A DNA stretch of 64,000 nucleotides from Wyeomyia smithii (lineage: Eukaryota > Arthropoda > Insecta > Diptera > Culicidae): positions 40,131,858 through 40,195,857 of the forward strand of contig NC_073696.1 in assembly GCF_029784165.1 (NCBI RefSeq), given 5' to 3'. The notes beneath the pieces were generated by a model. It was not told where the DNA came from, did no database searches, and was given only the letters and a program-made list of their open reading frames with translations. The position numbers and the translations under genes were made by a program. Positions 25,199 to 37,515 of this stretch are shown here, one piece after another (the first letter of the stretch is position 1; every line of letters begins with the position of its first letter).

Positions 25199-25340
25199 CG
25201 TCAGGTTTGTCCAATTATCGTTCGGGGGGGTTAATGAAGTCATAGAGAACTTTTTTTGCAGAAATATGCTATGAATTGTTAAGAACCATCAGGCAAGAAA
25301 TTAATGCTCTAGGACGATAATAGGTAAAACCTGACGGTAC
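25199..25340. mobile_element. Short MITE with CGTCAGGTTT ends
   Basis: Left end CGTCAGGTTTGTCCAATTAT and right end, read on the other strand, CGTCAGGTTTTACCTATTAT form inverted repeats of about 27 bp around a short centre. No coding capacity; no clear target duplication. Confidence 0.6.
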
Positions 25341-28300
25341 CTATATGCTGATATAAGTTTACAAAAAAACATGTTTAAAATATGTAGAAGTGTGCTTTCA
25401 ATGCAAAACCAAAGCGGATTTTCATTTTTCATAGTTTCTATTAGGGCGTTATGTCCATTCTTAATCTCAGCCCAAATATCAATCTAGTGGACCATTGTCA
25501 ATCAATTAATAACTAGAAAAAAAAACTCAAATTTTTATTATTTTATCCATTGTATTTGGCAGTCTTGATTTGGTTAGGTAGCACAGAATCCATGTACCAA
25601 ATTCCTCTAAGAACAATGTAGTTCGCAGATTCTCGACAAAAATCTTCAATATATGAAAAGGTTTTTTTTCAGATGAAAGGAATTTTTCAAATCCTACATT
25701 TTCAAATAATATATTTTCATCTGTTCTGGTTGCGTCGAAGATAATAAAAAGTTGTCGAATAAGTTTTTTTTCGATATAACAAAAATATTATTTATTATGT
25801 CAATTATTATTTATTGACATAATTCGAAATGCTGTAAGGCGCTGTACTAATCTCTTAATTCCTATAAATAAAATAGATAGCTTTTGATTGATGCTTATTT
25901 GGTAACAGTATACATTAAAACCAAAAATCACAAGTTTTGATTGCATACTACATCGGTAAATTAGCTAACCGACCACGATGTTGTGAAGCTAGGGCATTTT
26001 TCGAAACCCATTAGAAGAATATTGGAGCATAGTGAGATAAATGTTAAAGTAGTGATTTAAGTTGTGAACTGACACGATTTTTTTTATTGAGTATCGGATG
26101 AATTTCACTAAGTTTATATTATTTCCATTGCTGAATCCATAAGAGCTGGAGCAAATTCACTTATTTTTTCAATGATTTAAAAGACATTTGGTGTTTGATG
26201 CATGCGTTGTCCGCGAACGTTTGCTCAATCAGATGAATAATGGAATAAATAGCCTTTTTGTTAGAAATCTTACCAATATTCTTATATAAAACCGTTTGTG
26301 GCATGTGAAACCTTAACCGTTTAGCACAATATCATCACTTGCGGGACATGAGTCAAAGTATTCGGTAAGGACTCTGGTTTATAGTATAGTATTCTAGTCT
26401 ACAGTATCTGGAATCTTATTTCATCGAGTGAAATTTAACATTTACGATGTGGTCATTGCCATTAGAAACTTCGTACCGCTGAGAAAAGTGAAAATTCAAA
26501 TTAGCTCTGAATTTCAGAAAACCTTTAATTACCTGCTTCACAGAATATTCCAAAATAAAACAAATTACCTAATCAACATGAAGAACTTTACAAAGATTAA
26601 ACAAAAGCACACAAAAACAAAATGTGTTCAACAGATGCAAATGACGAACAGAGTACAATAATTACATCATTAAACCCTGCAAACGGCTGTAAAAATACTG
26701 CCTTTGGCTTTCGTTTCCCCCTCGGGGTTCAAGTCCGTCCAAGGCAATGAAATGGGGCCAAGATCGTCGGATTGTCGTAGAAAACCATCGCTCGCACAAT
26801 AACGGGTACAATCCACGCCCCGTCAGTATTTCACAATGATTTACTTCCTACACTTTGTCTTGCCAGAGCTTTGTGCAACCCATTTGCCTAACCTTTTATA
26901 TCACACAGACGCGACTGAGCTCACTTCATCTCGCTCAACGTCCTCCTGGACTTCATTTCTTTTGAATCAGGAGCAAACAATGTTCGGTCCTGCATCCTTC
27001 GCATTAGCCGAAAATATGCGGCACGGCCAACCGAAAGGGCCCCGTAAAATTTGACAGCTCTACGAGACCGCAAAACTCGTTGCCAAAAAAATTTTGCCAA
27101 TTGCCCCTTTGGACTATGACGCTACACATTGGATGTCGTCCTCTCTTTGTCCGTCCCATCGTCAAAGGAAGGAAAAAAACTGAAAGAATCCCATAATTCT
27201 GCGGTTATTTATTAGTCTCTTGTTTTTCGTGTAAATTTTTGCGGCTACGATAAAGCTGTCATCGGTTTTGTCAACTTTCTCTTCCGTATCAACCAAAGTG
27301 GTGCTAACTAGCATGGTTTTCATGCCTGCATCGAACTCGAATCGATTTGGAATGACCGTCTGGCTAACCGTAGGGGACGGTAAAGATGTTGGGGCGCGGT
27401 AGCGGTGAGATAATCTGTCCAACCTTTTGGCCAGGAGCCTATCCCCAGGGAAAACCACTGGGAGTGGTGTAGAATTTTGTGGTAGGCATAAGGGTAAAGT
27501 TGGCCAGCCGTAAGTGCGACGGTTTGGACGAGTGTTTCTTTTGCTGCTCGCATATCGTTTTTTCTTTTTCGGTATGGCCATGGTGCAAACAGCTTGGATG
27601 ACGTGTGCTGGTATCGGTAGAAAGGGCTTTTGTGCGAGGAATCACCAACGTCTCGCCCTCTTCCTGTGGGCGAAGAAAATCAGTTGACGGAAGAGCTTCT
27701 TCATTATTTTTCGAGAAAGCAGAGATTTACGCCTCGATGATGGCAAAGCTGGGCAAATTTAGGTACGAAGCGTGGCACGCAGCGAAGCAACAAAAATAAC
27801 ACGTTTCTCGGATCGAAACTTTGTTCGCCCCTTTTTTATCTTCTTGCGTGCGCAAAACCGTAAGCTTCGCGTAGCTGCTAAATGGGCCAGTGTTGTGTGG
27901 ATACGGATTGGAGCGGGAGCAAAGTTGTTTTTCTGCCCGTGCAGTTCTTTTCTTGACTCGATTGGCCTGTCAGACAAAGGAGGCTTTTTGCTTGGAGGCT
28001 GCTTGTTTCTATAGTATGCTCCTTGAGAGAATAATGGAAGCATTCGCCGTGACGCGCCGATCAGGGTCAATAATAATTGATTTGTTTACCATTTAGCCTA
28101 ATGGGAATCTCTACAAGCGGGAGGAAAAAGTACGCCAACGCACGTCAGGCGGCGGCTCTTAAAATAACGGTGCGCAAATCCGAAAATGTACTTTAATCAG
28201 TTGAACATCGTATATCAGGTTATTTTTAAGCTGAATTTAGGTTTAGTGTCCAAAACTACGCAAATATCATGTAGAATTATGTTCATATGTATTTTTATGA

Positions 28301-29839
28301 ATGATAGTGTCACATAATTCTACATCAACAATAAAACTGTAAGGTTAACTTAGCAACATGGATCTAATTAAAATTAATTGAAACTCCAACTTACTTACCA
28401 ACTTACGATTGGTTTTTAGCATTGAGACTAAAAAGGAAATGATTTTTAGGCCAGTCATTTTGATTCATTTTTAATAGAAGTTTTCTTTGAAGAAAAAATA
28501 TTCATTACGGAATCTGGCTGTTTGCAATTTGTAATGCGATTAGACGCTACTAAGTAGAAAGTGCAGGTTGACGATTGGAAAAAACTCATTTAAAGTAAAA
28601 TTCGGAGAACACGAAAAAATCATACCTGTAAAAGTTCCCTTAAGAAGAGAAACGCTGACATATTTCGTGGATTATTGATTGTACTGGATTCGGTAGCTTA
28701 TGTCTGAAGCAAGTCGAAATGATGTTGATAAGTTGGAATATGTTTGTAACAACACGGAAGAATGACTAGTGTTTTGTTCAAGTAATGGAGTGGACCTCAA
28801 TTAAAAGTGTAACACAATTAAAATCAGATATGTACATTTGTTATTGTCCAAAAATACCAGAAATAAGAATTTTGTTGATAAATTGCATTCGTTGACTTAT
28901 GATAGAGTCGTAAATCCGCTCACTCAACTGATGTAGACATCAGTAGTAATTGGTAGCTTCGAAAGGGCACGGTTCGAAAGGTCTCTCGTTTGACTCATCC
29001 CAACAAATTAGTTAACAAGTAGCGCGAAAAGTTTCCGCTTCGCTGAAGCTCACAAATTGCTTAAGGAAATCCGAGCAAGTTGGCAGTAAACAAACAAATT
29101 TACATGCGGAAAGTTTTCCTGCTGGAGAAAAGCATCGGTGTAAAACCTCCGCTTCGCTTTGGTGAGAAACCCTTATTTGCAGATCCACCACCGCCGGGCG
29201 TAGATCAAACAATCGTTTCTACCCTGAATTACCATTCGCTGTGTTCAGCAAAACCAACAGCCATAAAACTACGCCACCAACTGCCGGCTGCAACAACGGC
29301 CGGCGCGAAACTGTCCCTCTCTAGGTTGAAGTATGCACGCGTTATACACGGCCAAACACAAACACGGCACGGCCCAGTAGCGCTTGTAATTTATAGTTTT
29401 AGAATGTGTTTATTTAATTTTCTCGCATTAATTTTTAATTTTCATTTTGGTAAGTGCTGGAAGTCTGGAGTGCCGGGCTACGGTGGCCGCGTCGGCAGCG
29501 CTCGTGGTCCTTCTGGTGGACCACATTCGTTTGTTTGTTCGTAGCATGGGTAAAACTGCACGCGCGGCACCGCACACTAACCGGCCGGTAAGCGGCCAAT
29601 TCGGGCTTGCAATATGGGGTTGCATAGCACAGCCGAGCAACAGCGTTGAAACCTCCGCTATTTTGGGTGGGGAATGTGTTTTTGTGTGCATTTTCTCCAC
29701 AAAATGAATGGCCGTTCCAGCCGTGCGAATGCAGCAAATAGTTGGGCTGTGTTGTAGGGTGTCCGTTAAAGCGATGACGAAGGTGAAATGGTAATTGATT
29801 TTGTTTTTGATTTGAAAATGAAAAAAAAAATGTTTATTT
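25341..29839. other. Non-coding DNA, single-copy in appearance
   Basis: About 26700-28170 is more GC- and CpG-rich than its surroundings, with overlapping frames on both strands but no domain. A small hairpin (arms ATGTAGAATTATGT, about 28268-28325) is present. No exon with convincing splice sites was found. Confidence 0.4.
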
Positions 29840-29945
29840 TTCCGTAACGATTTCTATGCTCGGGAATCGTACCCGATATCAGAATCATGTGAGAGAGCCA
29901 GCCGATCGACATTGCTAACCACAGAGCCACGGGGGCTACTTTTTG
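29840..29945 (-). repeat. tRNA-derived SINE head, minus strand
   Basis: Read on the minus strand, the segment contains CGTGGCTCTGTGGTTAGCAA, a good polymerase III A-box region, and about 50 bp later GGGTACGATTCCC, a B-box region. The downstream side on that strand is A/T-rich, as expected for a SINE tail. The tRNA-like part cannot close a full cloverleaf, so this is a SINE remnant, not a tRNA gene. Confidence 0.65.
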
Positions 29946-30277
29946 AGATAGAACATTCCATTGACGGGTTTCTAGGTAAGTTTTAATGACATTGGTAGTA
30001 TGAGGTTGGGCTTTGTCATGCAGTGAATCACTCTTTTGTGGCTGAGCGCATATACTGCCAGAAAGATGGACAAATAGTTCTGATCAAATGTTTTCAAAAA
30101 TAAGAATGTAACTGTTTTTTTTTCACAATGAAGCCTCAATTTTTAGTTTCTGCTTTTGTTGATAATGTTTCTTCTGAATCAGTAGCTAATATCGCTTCAG
30201 CGTAAAATTTCCGTCGATTTTGTGAATCTCTTTACATTTGAAATTATTCCTAATATGAAATAAGCCGCAAGTAAAAA
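29946..30277. other. Non-coding DNA
   Basis: No gene or defined repeat was recognised. Confidence 0.4.
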
Positions 30278-30400
30278 TTGAAACAGTCGTGCTACCCTGG
30301 TCTAGATGATATACCAGCTACAGTTTTCGTTCGTTGCGCTTCAGTGTTTTCAAAAGATCGATTGGGCAAGCTAAATTTCCGGCGATTTGAAAGCAGTTGT
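30278..30400 (+). pseudogene. Non-LTR reverse transcriptase remnant, part 1
   Basis: The frame reads CYPGLDDIPATVFVRCASVF, matching the start of the jockey-clade reverse transcriptase domain (pattern S-PGPDGIP--V-K-CA). It continues to FESS just before a TA-flanked insertion. The reading frame resumes after that insertion at about 32249 with M-FF--CFFKSGDR. The three parts (30278-30400, 32249-32616 and 37516-37720) belong to one gene split by later insertions. Confidence 0.75.
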
Positions 30401-30401
30401 A

Positions 30402-32246
30402 GGGTAAATGACCCAATAGTAGAGGAGCTCAGCACGAGTTATGCATGTTTAGCCATGTTTTGGCTAAGATAAACGAGTCTAGCCGGTACCCTCCATTATT
30501 TTCTGTTGAAATGGGCTCTACTTGATAGTTTTGCAACTTAAAATTGACTTTAAACACGTTTTGAGGCTTGAAATTAACAAAAATATGCTGTACGCTTTTG
30601 CTCCAATAGTTGCGGTAGGGTTCCTATAGTTGCGAATGCGTGCTCCTATAGTTGCGGTATATAAAACATTCGTGTTTGCTTGGTTAAATGAAGGTTTTTA
30701 ACTCGCTTGAAGTGGTTTTTAATTGTTTTAGTATTCATCATGTTGTTTTCCATCGGTTGACTAGTAGGTTGGCAAGTGAATACAAAAATGCACGAAGTTA
30801 ACCAAGAGACGGATTATGCACCAACTTGATCAGATTTTGGCAGAATTCAGTGAGAGTTTGTGGGTATGTAGGTTTTATTAAACTAAACAATTTTGCATGC
30901 TTTTTATAACATTTCTCTAGACTAACATTTGAAAAGGGCTGAAGTTTTTGAGCAGTTTTTTTTTATAAAACAACGTATCTGGATATTGACTGATATTGAA
31001 AAAAGTTGTAAAGGAATGACACTTAGAAAATTGCCTGAAATTTCAAATAAAGATATTGGAAAATTGAATTTGAGTCCTACATGCATGAAAAATAAAAAGT
31101 GATTTATATTTTGATTTTTTGGATAGGCAATTTACCTAAATCTTTTTTGAACGATTGAAAAAGTTTTTCTAACAAAAATTCAGTCATGTTTATGGAACAT
31201 TTTCATGGTAAAACAATGTTGGACATAAAAAAGACTAATAGCGCTCATTTTGAAATGCTTAGAAGAATTTTAGGCGACTAAAGTGTTTGTCTATAAAACA
31301 TGGTTCTGGGAAATCCGAGATAACAGTTTCCATATCAACTCACTTTTTTTTTGAAATCTTTTTTTTTTGTTCAAGTAAAACTTTATACACTTTCCTAAAC
31401 GTCTCTTTCTCTTGTGTTTCTCTTGAAAAAAGCTAAAGTCTAGTACCTCTGCTTCGTACCATGTCTGCGCCTACATTTTCTACGTTAGTGTTTACTAAAA
31501 GAGCCATCTAGTTTCTGACTGTTTCACACCAACATACTGCGAAAGGCTCGTCAAAAGAATTACAAGACCATAAGCAGTGAGTAAGCATCGGTTAAGAGTT
31601 CATACTTAGTAACGTAGCATTTTAGGGCTGAGGGCGGCAGACTTTGTGACCGATCATGTAAACGCGGGGGAAGGGGAAGGTGTGGTAATTTTTGAACCCA
31701 ACCTTCCCCTTCCACAGTTACATCATTTAAGTATGTTCCCTAGTACCTACTTATCCTTAATATTCGCAATTAGTCCCACATAATCTTTTCTAATAAACGT
31801 AAATCAGAAATGCGGAACATACCGCAACTACAGGAGAACAGTATATCCTGTGATCCAATAGTGGAGGAAGTAATTTATAGATAATACGATCACCAATTAA
31901 CGAACTACACCTGTGAAACAGTTTCTATAATAATTTATTATCTGGGAAAATAATTATATGAGTATTAATCGTACTAAAAACACACACATATCTTAAAAAC
32001 TTTGTGGACAAAATAAGAAAATAGGTAGTGAAGGGTGCCTTCCAGGTAAGTTTCTGAAAAATACAGTTTTTTCCAGTAGTTTGGATATTTTCAGTATATA
32101 TTGATATAGTAACGTATGTACTTATGTTTAATCTATTGTTTCTCCAACATGTAGCATAAGCAATTCACCTCTAATTAATTTAAACGATGAATTTAAAAGC
32201 GATACCGCAACTATTGGTGCTACCACAACTATTGGATCATCTACCC
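30402..32246. mobile_element. 1.85-kb TA-flanked element with AGGGTA ends
   Basis: The left end is (TA)GGGTAAATGACCCAATAGT and the right end, read inversely, is (TA)GGGTAGATGATCCAATAGT, with TA on both sides. The element sits inside the reverse transcriptase remnant, so its limits are also fixed by the broken reading frame. It encodes no recognisable transposase. Copies of a subterminal motif, CC(A/T)ATAGTTGCGGTA, lie near the left end (about 30603, 30621 and 30651) and in inverse orientation near the right (about 31820, 32200 and 32218). TA target and AGGGT ends suggest a Tc1/mariner-like non-autonomous element; that is inference. Confidence 0.7.
30850..31330 (+). repeat. Dispersed repeat family A, copy 3
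   Basis: Inside the TA-flanked element: CAGAATTCAGTGAGAGTTTG, then ACATTTGAAAAGGGCTGAAG, then long A/T tracts. This is the longest copy. It could be an interior part of that element's family or a nested insertion. Confidence 0.55.
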
Positions 32247-32248
32247 TA

Positions 32249-32616
32249 TATGTTTTTTCATATATGTTTTTTCAAAAGTGGAGACCGTATCCGAGTCCGC
32301 GGTATTACGAGTCTTTCTGTTGCATCCAAGTTATTTAAGATAGTTGTAAGCAACTTTATTGTTGTACAAACAAAGTGCCATATTTACTCCGAACAATATG
32401 GTTTAATGCCTGGCTAATTCGTTTGTACAAATCCTCCACGTCAACTTGCATTTCTGACATGAAACAAAAGGCGAAGGTCGATGTTGTATACATTGATTTG
32501 AAGACTGCATTTGACCGTATTGACCACAATATTTTCTTATGAAAAATTGGACGGCTTGGCTAACTAACGAAAACTAACGGAATGGCAGAGTTCATCTTTG
32601 TGTGGCAGAGTCCTTC
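32249..32616 (+). pseudogene. Non-LTR reverse transcriptase remnant, part 2
   Basis: Encodes FFKSGDRIRVRGITSLSVAS, then EQYGLMPG, then in shifted frames LTWHLHTR-like residues, and DVVYIDLKTAFDRIDH, matching the fingers-palm start of a jockey-type reverse transcriptase. The first catalytic Asp motif (YIDLK-AFD) is readable at about 32487-32520. Stops and frameshifts show it is dead. It ends at the CACGGTG terminus of the foldback element, beyond which the gene resumes at 37516. Confidence 0.85.
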
Positions 32617-33699
32617 CACGGTGTCTCTGGTTGAAGAACTTATCCAAAAAAAATTAGTATCGCTCTAATACTCGTCATTCGAAAGCTTGAGCTGTCCCCT
32701 TTAATATCATACCAAAATTGTAATGTTCTATCGGGGGGTCTAGAACAATTTGTTTTCTAATATATATTTGTAGTCTAGTCTAGTCTAGTCTACACTAACA
32801 CAGCCAGTACTTGAAAGGATCCTGGAAAATGATATCCACCATTTAAAAAAAATGGTTTCCATACATTTTTCTTGTCAACGGCCAGGCCTACTGTGTAGCG
32901 CAATATAATACAATATAATCTAAGATCGGAGACAATCCGTACCAACCGATCCGTGTGTAAGAAGTTATATACCTAATTCGTTGGGAGTGATAAAGCTAAG
33001 AAAGTATACTCCTTTGTTGACCAATCTCCTGGGATGGAACATAGGTATTTCCTCCTTATGTCCGGGTTTAGAAACCAAGGATATAGTGCCTTTACTCGCT
33101 TCAACTGTTACGGTTGGAACTTGATTACTAGCTCTAGTCCTAGCATTTTTGTTTATGGTTATAGCGTCATTACTCGCTCTCTGAGAGGAATATGAATTAG
33201 GAAATATAATAGAGAGCAATATATACTAAGAGTGTATTTTTTCCATTCTGGAGGGCAACCGGTAGTATACCGAATGTTGAACCTGGGTCCATCCTGTAGT
33301 TATTATCGGCCTAACACCAATCCTGAAGATACCAGGGGGTTATTCCCTGCATTGACCCCAGCCGATCCAGATTATGTATTATGTCGGAGTCCTAAGGTGA
33401 AAACTTTTTTTTGTTCTCATTTTTCTCAAAGAACTACTTCGATTCAGAGTTGTTCTCTGGGAGTTGAATTTAGTCATTCGGAGAGCCTCGTACTACTTTC
33501 TTCTATCATATTGTAGTTGTTGGAAGACAAAAAAAAATCCCCTGTATTTCTACAAAAGGTTAATATTGGTTCAAATGCTAAAATTATTCTGAGGTTTAGA
33601 ACTTGAGCTTCTACAACTTCACTATGCTCGAACATGATACAGAGAATTTTAGGACCAAGTTAGCCCAAGTAACAATATCAGTTTTACGATATGTACTCC

Positions 33700-33810
33700 A
33701 TTTATAGACCAGTCACTGCTACCAGAAATCTGATCTGTTGTGATATCGCCCGAGTGACTGCTGTATTCCACACTTTTATTAGTATCACTATTGAGAGTAA
33801 ATTATATGCT
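33700..33810 (+). repeat. Dispersed repeat family B, copy 2
   Basis: Matches 20370-20480 along about 100 bp (see that entry for the shared blocks). It lies inside the 2.8-kb insertion. Confidence 0.6.
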
Positions 33811-34269
33811 TGCATTACTATACCCATGTATACCCTTCAGCCTTGAGCTGGAGTTTGAACGACCGCACATTTCGTAGTAACTTTTCCGTGATGGATCTAA
33901 GCCAATGAAGTTGCACAAAGGAGCACCGTAACTTGGTTAATTTGAGATTATTTTCCATGTTCAATGTACAACAATTCAGTAGCTTACGTTTTGTACAGAC
34001 TAATAACAGCACCAGCTTCAGTTAGAGGTCAGTTAGGGAAGGTAAGAAGGAAGTGCTACACTCGTTGTTGTCAGATACCGAATTAACCGCTGCATCTCTA
34101 ACGACTGTAACGTCACCGTGGTCAGTGACGGATTATTATAATTTTATCTTTCCTTCAACACGCCTATATATAAATTCTTCTACTTTTAGGCAATTAGAAC
34201 CGCCTGGAAAAGTTTTATTTTCCTGGAATTCGGCGTGAGGGAAAGGTCAAGTAGGGAGAGGGGAGGGAG

Positions 34270-34375
34270 CCTGAGAATAATTTTGGGTGGTCGGTATTAC
34301 CGACTTTTCTAGAAATCGGTATTTCGGTATTCATGAAATAGAAAACCGGTAAAAAACCGGTATTTTTATTGTTTC
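34270..34375. repeat. CGGTATT-type simple repeat
   Basis: Repeated CGGTATT/AAACCGGTA motifs, partly palindromic, over about 100 bp. Similar worn arrays are common in animal genomes. Confidence 0.6.
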
Positions 34376-36219
34376 GGATTAATACAAATCAAGGCGACTG
34401 TTTTACTAAAAATTTTGAAAATCACTGATTAAAGGCGTAATCACATTTATGTCCGTGTTAAACGCAAGTAATTCTCTTTGATACAATAAAAAAATACATA
34501 GCTTAGCATAGGTAGACTGCCCGTAGTTGCACTCCGTGATAGGTCGAACCAACAAAATCGCAAAATAAACCAGATGAATGGTGCTTGAGACTAGCATTAC
34601 ATTCTCATTGTGCAATTTTACTAGCTCATACTTTTACCACTGACCAATTTGTTTTAGTAAGATTAGGTAAGATAATTTAAGGATTTGCCGTTGTATACTA
34701 TGTGAACGAAAATTTGTTTTAGTAACGCGCGCGGATGTACAATCTCGAACTGTATTATGAATCTGAATCCGTTGCATGCAATATGTACAAGCAAAGCCGT
34801 AGACTAAACTGATAATCGTGGTCTAATTGATTTGCGGAACTCGGAAGTCTAGGGAAAATTTTTTAATTTGTCATTTAGCTTTCTGAGTGTCGGTATTAAT
34901 AAATTCTAAAAACTACGCGATACAGCGCGATACAGATCTGCAGGAATCCGGCGTCCGCAATGCATTCATATTAAACATAATTATAGTGAAAAATTAAACT
35001 TAAAAAAAAGAACGCTCTCACCAGTTCTAAAGCGATCCAGATCCTTTTCATTCATCTCTTTTTGTGCGACCCTAATCGATCATATCCGTCTGTCGAGCAT
35101 CACTCAGCCTGAATATAGGTAGTTATAGAAAAAACCTGTTGTACACTCATTATCCTTGGTTCCTGTTGCGGTACCTTCTCCTTGAAGCGACTTCAAGATC
35201 TTTTGAGAAGGGCTTCAGAAGTTCCTGCCTCAGGTTCAGATGATTGCTTCACAAGTGTCCAAAGGCACCACTTCTTAGCTCGATCGCCATGCACCGACCT
35301 TTATTTTGCCTAACATCGGCTGTTTCCTCATAGTTAGATATGGAATGTTGGAGGCTTTTGGTGAAAATCAACTCCAACAAACTAGACAATCAACCAATGC
35401 CGTTGGGTTTTTATAACACTATTTTATCCGAAAACAATAAACTGAAAAATATTCAACGAAAAAATGTGACGAAGGAAAAAAATCGCGTCCGTTCGCGTTC
35501 ATGGTTTACTTCGGTTTTTTCTTGTTTGCTAATATATATTTGTAATTAAAAAACTAGTGAAATGGAAATAAATAATATGTTTCAGAAATACAAAAAGTTA
35601 TCAGGGTTCTCTGATCGTACTGAAATATTCAGGGTTGTTTTTACATATTTATATAACAAAACAAAGCTTTACATAATATCAGATTTTTTGAAAATGGTTA
35701 AGTGGGCTAAAAAAGACCCATTGAAAATTTGGAGTCGAAAATCAGCTGAAAACAAATAAAATGTTGTAACCTTGCTTACATTGATTTTGATTGATGATTC
35801 ATTTGATTGATTTCTTCAAAAATTGACATTCTATCCTATGAAAAAATATAAAATGCCGGTTGTTAAGAGTTGCTGTCGTGGTTTCATTATAGGATATTTG
35901 CATTTTTCTTCAAAAAATGGTGATTATTACAGCTCTTTTTTGCTTGTCAACGAAACTGGACCCTGTATCTAAGCTATACGTTTTATAGAGCAACTTAAGA
36001 GCTTTCATTTAATGTTATTGAAAAATGCGCCGTTTCAGTAACGACCGAGAAAATTTCATTATTCTACATGTTTTAAATCCTTATTTAAACCCATTGTGTC
36101 AGGAGCGCAACTCCGTTTTGTATCGATGTCCCCCAATCGAGCTTAAATTTCCACGGTTTGTTCATCCATGAAATAATTTGTACATATAAGTTTTTTGGGA
36201 AGGGAGTTAGTGGAGTAAA

Positions 36220-36360
36220 ATGCAGAGCGGTATTTAGGTGTTGGGAGCCCGGGACAGAAATTTTCGTGAGGCCTCTTTTCTCAAAAATATTAGTTGAAAT
36301 GATTTAACGCTTCGCTGGAAGGTGACGAGCAAAACAAAAAAAAGGTCTCCAACCTATATT
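36220..36360 (+). repeat. Dispersed repeat family C, copy 1
   Basis: Shares with 47965-48115 the blocks TTAGGTGTTGGGAGCCCGG, AGAAATTTTC, GCTGGAAGGTGACG and AAAGGTCT in the same order. It lies in the loop between the arms of the foldback element. Confidence 0.6.
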
Positions 36361-36574
36361 CACGTCTGATTTAGAACTAGGGGGGCCTTCGTGTCGAAAG
36401 GCCCGGGGCATTTACCCCCCTATTAAATGCCTGGTGAAATGCCTTTTAAACTTTAATGTCCAGGTGCTGCTAAAATCATAATGTTACTGTAACTTTGAGT
36501 AGAATGCATCGATTTTTCTGCAATTCGGTATGCTTATTGTACCATTAAGAATGTTTGAAGTACTGGCTACTAGA

Positions 36575-36722
36575 GATGGTCGGGTATGGCTTTTTTCAAA
36601 CCGGTACCCGACCCGTACCCGAATTTTGTTTTTCGGTTGAAACCCGGACCCGAAACTTTTTTTTCCGATCAAACCCGAACCCGAAAATTTTATTTTTGGG
36701 AAACCCGAACCCGAGATTTTTT
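36575..36722. repeat. ACCCGAACCCGAAA-type tandem repeat
   Basis: Four imperfect units of about 35 bp, each with (A)ACCCG(A/G)ACCCGAAA followed by a T-run. The unit also yields short Asn/Pro/Arg-rich frames that are artefacts. Confidence 0.75.
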
Positions 36723-37515
36723 TTTGGAGGTCAATTTTTTAAACCAATTTGAGACTGGGATGTTATAGAGCTATAGCCTGCTATAACCAGCATTTTAAAT
36801 GTAGGTACAAAATGGAGTTGCGTTAATTGTGTAACAGGTTCAAATGATGGCCTAAACCTTGTTATGAAAAAATCGATATATTTTTAAACGGAGCACTTTT
36901 TGAATACGTCCAATAAAAGCTCTTGAGTTGCTTTATAAAACGTATTGTTTAATTGTAGGACCTAGTTCTGATGACAACAAAAAAACTCCAAAAATCACCA
37001 TGTTTTTGAAAAAAAATTAAAAATCTAATTATGTAACCTTGACAGCAACTCTCAATAACCGAAATTGTATATTTTTATAGGATAGAATTTTTTTGATATG
37101 GATCAATTTTCAGAGAAATCGATTAAGCGTACAAAAAATTATATCTTTTCTGGTCTTTTCAGCAGTTTTTGGACTCAAAATTTCGAGTATTTTTTACTCC
37201 ATTTTACCCTTTTCAAAAAATCTAGATTATGCCAAATATTGTTTCATTATATGAACAAACAAAACTTGAAGGTTTCAACACTATCTGATCGGAGCACCTA
37301 GCACCTAAATCCCTCGATAAGTATACATAGTTCCCATTCCACCAGCTTTTCAATTACAAAAAAAAAAATGTCTGAAAAAAAAATGTTCTGGACCCGCCGA
37401 TAGAACATTTCAATTTTAGTAGCATATTGAAGGGGACACCTTGAGCTTTCGAATGATGAGTATAAGAGCGATACTAATTTTTTTCAGATAAGTTTCTTCT
37501 ACCAGAGACACCGTG

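Larger units (their letters stand above)
32773..35544 (-). mobile_element. 2.8-kb insertion with 16-bp target duplication, probable 5'-truncated LINE
   Basis: CTAATATATATTTGTA occurs at 32757-32772 and again at 35529-35544, and the foldback arm is contiguous when the intervening DNA is removed. Next to the left copy is GTCTAGTCTAGTCTAGTCTA, which on the minus strand is a (GACTA)n tail. A microsatellite-like 3' tail plus a long direct repeat is typical of target-primed LINE insertion. A minus-strand frame at 32965-33219 (84 codons, containing VTVEASKGTISLVSKPG) may be a remnant of its coding part, but I recognise no domain. Confidence 0.65.
32617..37515. mobile_element. 4.9-kb foldback element with about 0.7-kb TIRs
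   Basis: The left end CACGGTGTCTCTGG and the right end CCAGAGACACCGTG are exact inverses. Similarity continues inward through GTATCGCTCTAATACTCGTC, then past a nested insertion (32773-35544) to about 36130 on the left and back to about 36800 on the right. Both flanks carry CTTC (32613-32616 and 37516-37519). Excising the element restores the codons for RVLRVQIES in the host reverse transcriptase, so a 4-bp target duplication is well supported. CAC ends with a 4-bp duplication fit Chapaev/CMC best; Sola also makes 4-bp duplications. No transposase is seen. Confidence 0.82.

Noticed and set aside
26725..26745. GGGGTTCAAGTCC, a B-box-like sequence suggesting a tRNA
   Set aside because: No A-box or acceptor stem at the right distance.
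27162..27581. 139-codon minus-strand frame
   Set aside because: No domain and basic low-quality composition; other frames in this GC-richer patch are equally long, so there is no sign of selection.
29080..29544. 154-codon plus-strand frame
   Set aside because: Overlapped by several frames on the other strand, with no recognised domain and mixed composition. It is probably chance in a GC-rich stretch.
31650..31725. GGGGAAGGGGAAGG / CCTTCCCCTTCC inverted pair as a regulatory site
   Set aside because: A short purine-pyrimidine mirror of low complexity, with no supporting context.
34053..34238. 61-codon frame inside the 2.8-kb insertion
   Set aside because: No reverse transcriptase or endonuclease motifs; length is expected by chance.
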